Positions 63,774 through 64,000 of a DNA stretch of 64,000 nt are shown here, in pieces. How positions within the stretch are numbered: position 1 is the stretch's first letter; each line of letters begins with the position of its first letter. The notes beneath the pieces are model-generated. The model was given only the letters and a program-made list of their open reading frames with translations. It did no database searches and had not been told where the DNA came from. The position numbers and the translations under genes are program-made. This stretch comes from Psychrobacillus sp. FSL K6-2836 (GTDB lineage: Bacteria; Bacillota; Bacilli; Bacillales_A; Planococcaceae): contig NZ_JBBOOM010000001.1 in the NCBI RefSeq assembly GCF_038003085.1, positions 2,852,001-2,916,000 of the forward strand, given 5' to 3'.

Positions 63774-64000
63774 ATGAAAAAAATAGTAATCACAATATTG
63801 GCAGCCTTATTTTTATTCGCTGGAGTTTTCTTTACGTACGAATACATCACGGATCAAAAGATTGTAGATGGTGTTGTGTCAAAAAGTATCGATGGCAAGG
63901 GAAAACCTGTAGATATAACAACTGAGTTCTCACCAGATGATACGATTTATTTTGGTGCGAAAGCTAACAGATTTTGGATAAAAAAAGCAGAAGTCGTATG
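63774..64000 (+). CDS. Secreted or membrane-anchored protein (partial)
   Basis: 75 codons then the window ends. Hydrophobic N-terminus (I-V-I-T-I-L-A-A-L-F-L-F-A-G-V-F-F), then a polar domain with K-S-I-D-G-K-G-K-P-V. AGGAGGAATTG precedes the ATG. Its position after a BceRS-like pair suggests it may be a target of that system; no family recognised. Confidence 0.6.
   Translation, partial: MKKIVITILAALFLFAGVFFTYEYITDQKIVDGVVSKSIDGKGKPVDITTEFSPDDTIYFGAKANRFWIKKAEVV

Overview
The window looks like a low-GC Gram-positive, endospore-forming chromosome, probably Bacillales and most likely the Planococcaceae (Psychrobacillus, Lysinibacillus or Sporosarcina-like). Supporting evidence: spore photoproduct lyase, a SpoIID-family protein, CIRCE-controlled groESL, the tsaE-tsaB-rimI-tsaD block with a DnaA-box cluster after tsaD, a YdiF-type ABC-F ATPase and rex. 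Strong AAGGAGG-type ribosome binding sites and frequent TTG/GTG starts fit. No rRNA, tRNA, complete transposon, prophage or CRISPR array was seen. The genus is inference; no search was run.

Layout. 0-14 kb: end of a sensor kinase, MazG-like pyrophosphatase, TerD-domain protein, frameshifted ankyrin lipoprotein, MBL hydrolase, a type I toxin-antitoxin locus, splB, a LysR-hutG-gltS unit, a strictly 21-bp-phased TTGCGAT array, a UV-endonuclease-like protein, DUF4386 and Crp/Fnr genes, a DUF421 protein and a secreted SpoIID/LytB protein. 14.7-27.7 kb: a co-directional muropeptide salvage cluster (murK, amiE-like, PIG-L deacetylase, nagZ, anmK, sugar ABC transporter without an ATPase gene, namZ-like, murQ, GNAT, murR). 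28-38 kb: minus-strand genes for short-chain acyl catabolism (AtoE transporter, CoA transferase, thiolase, hydroxyacyl-CoA dehydrogenase, alcohol dehydrogenase, cyclase, two carboxymuconolactone-decarboxylase-like proteins), one transcript of which has a structured leader with a terminator. 39-49 kb: flavin reductase, tandem 3D/LysM proteins, a Fur-boxed siderophore system, purU, a second toxin-antitoxin copy, an acyltransferase and an SGNH hydrolase. 49-64 kb: repeats, tsa operon, DnaA-box cluster, ABC-F, rex, CPBP protease, groESL, a BceRS-like two-component pair and a truncated gene at the edge.

How it fits together. In the salvage cluster a lipoprotein and two permeases would bring in cell-wall sugars. 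The amidase, NagZ and NamZ homologues carry no export signal, so they would act in the cytoplasm. MurK and AnmK phosphorylate, MurQ removes lactate, MurR regulates, and two cre-like sites suggest CcpA control. The two toxin loci each pair a 35-37 residue hydrophobic peptide with a convergent antisense RNA, and each toxin promoter has an extended -10 plus a palindrome like the Bacillus LexA box. Two repeat families, a GC-rich module bounded by TGATT ends and a MITE-like element bounded by GGCTGGGACAGAA, occupy many of the long gaps.
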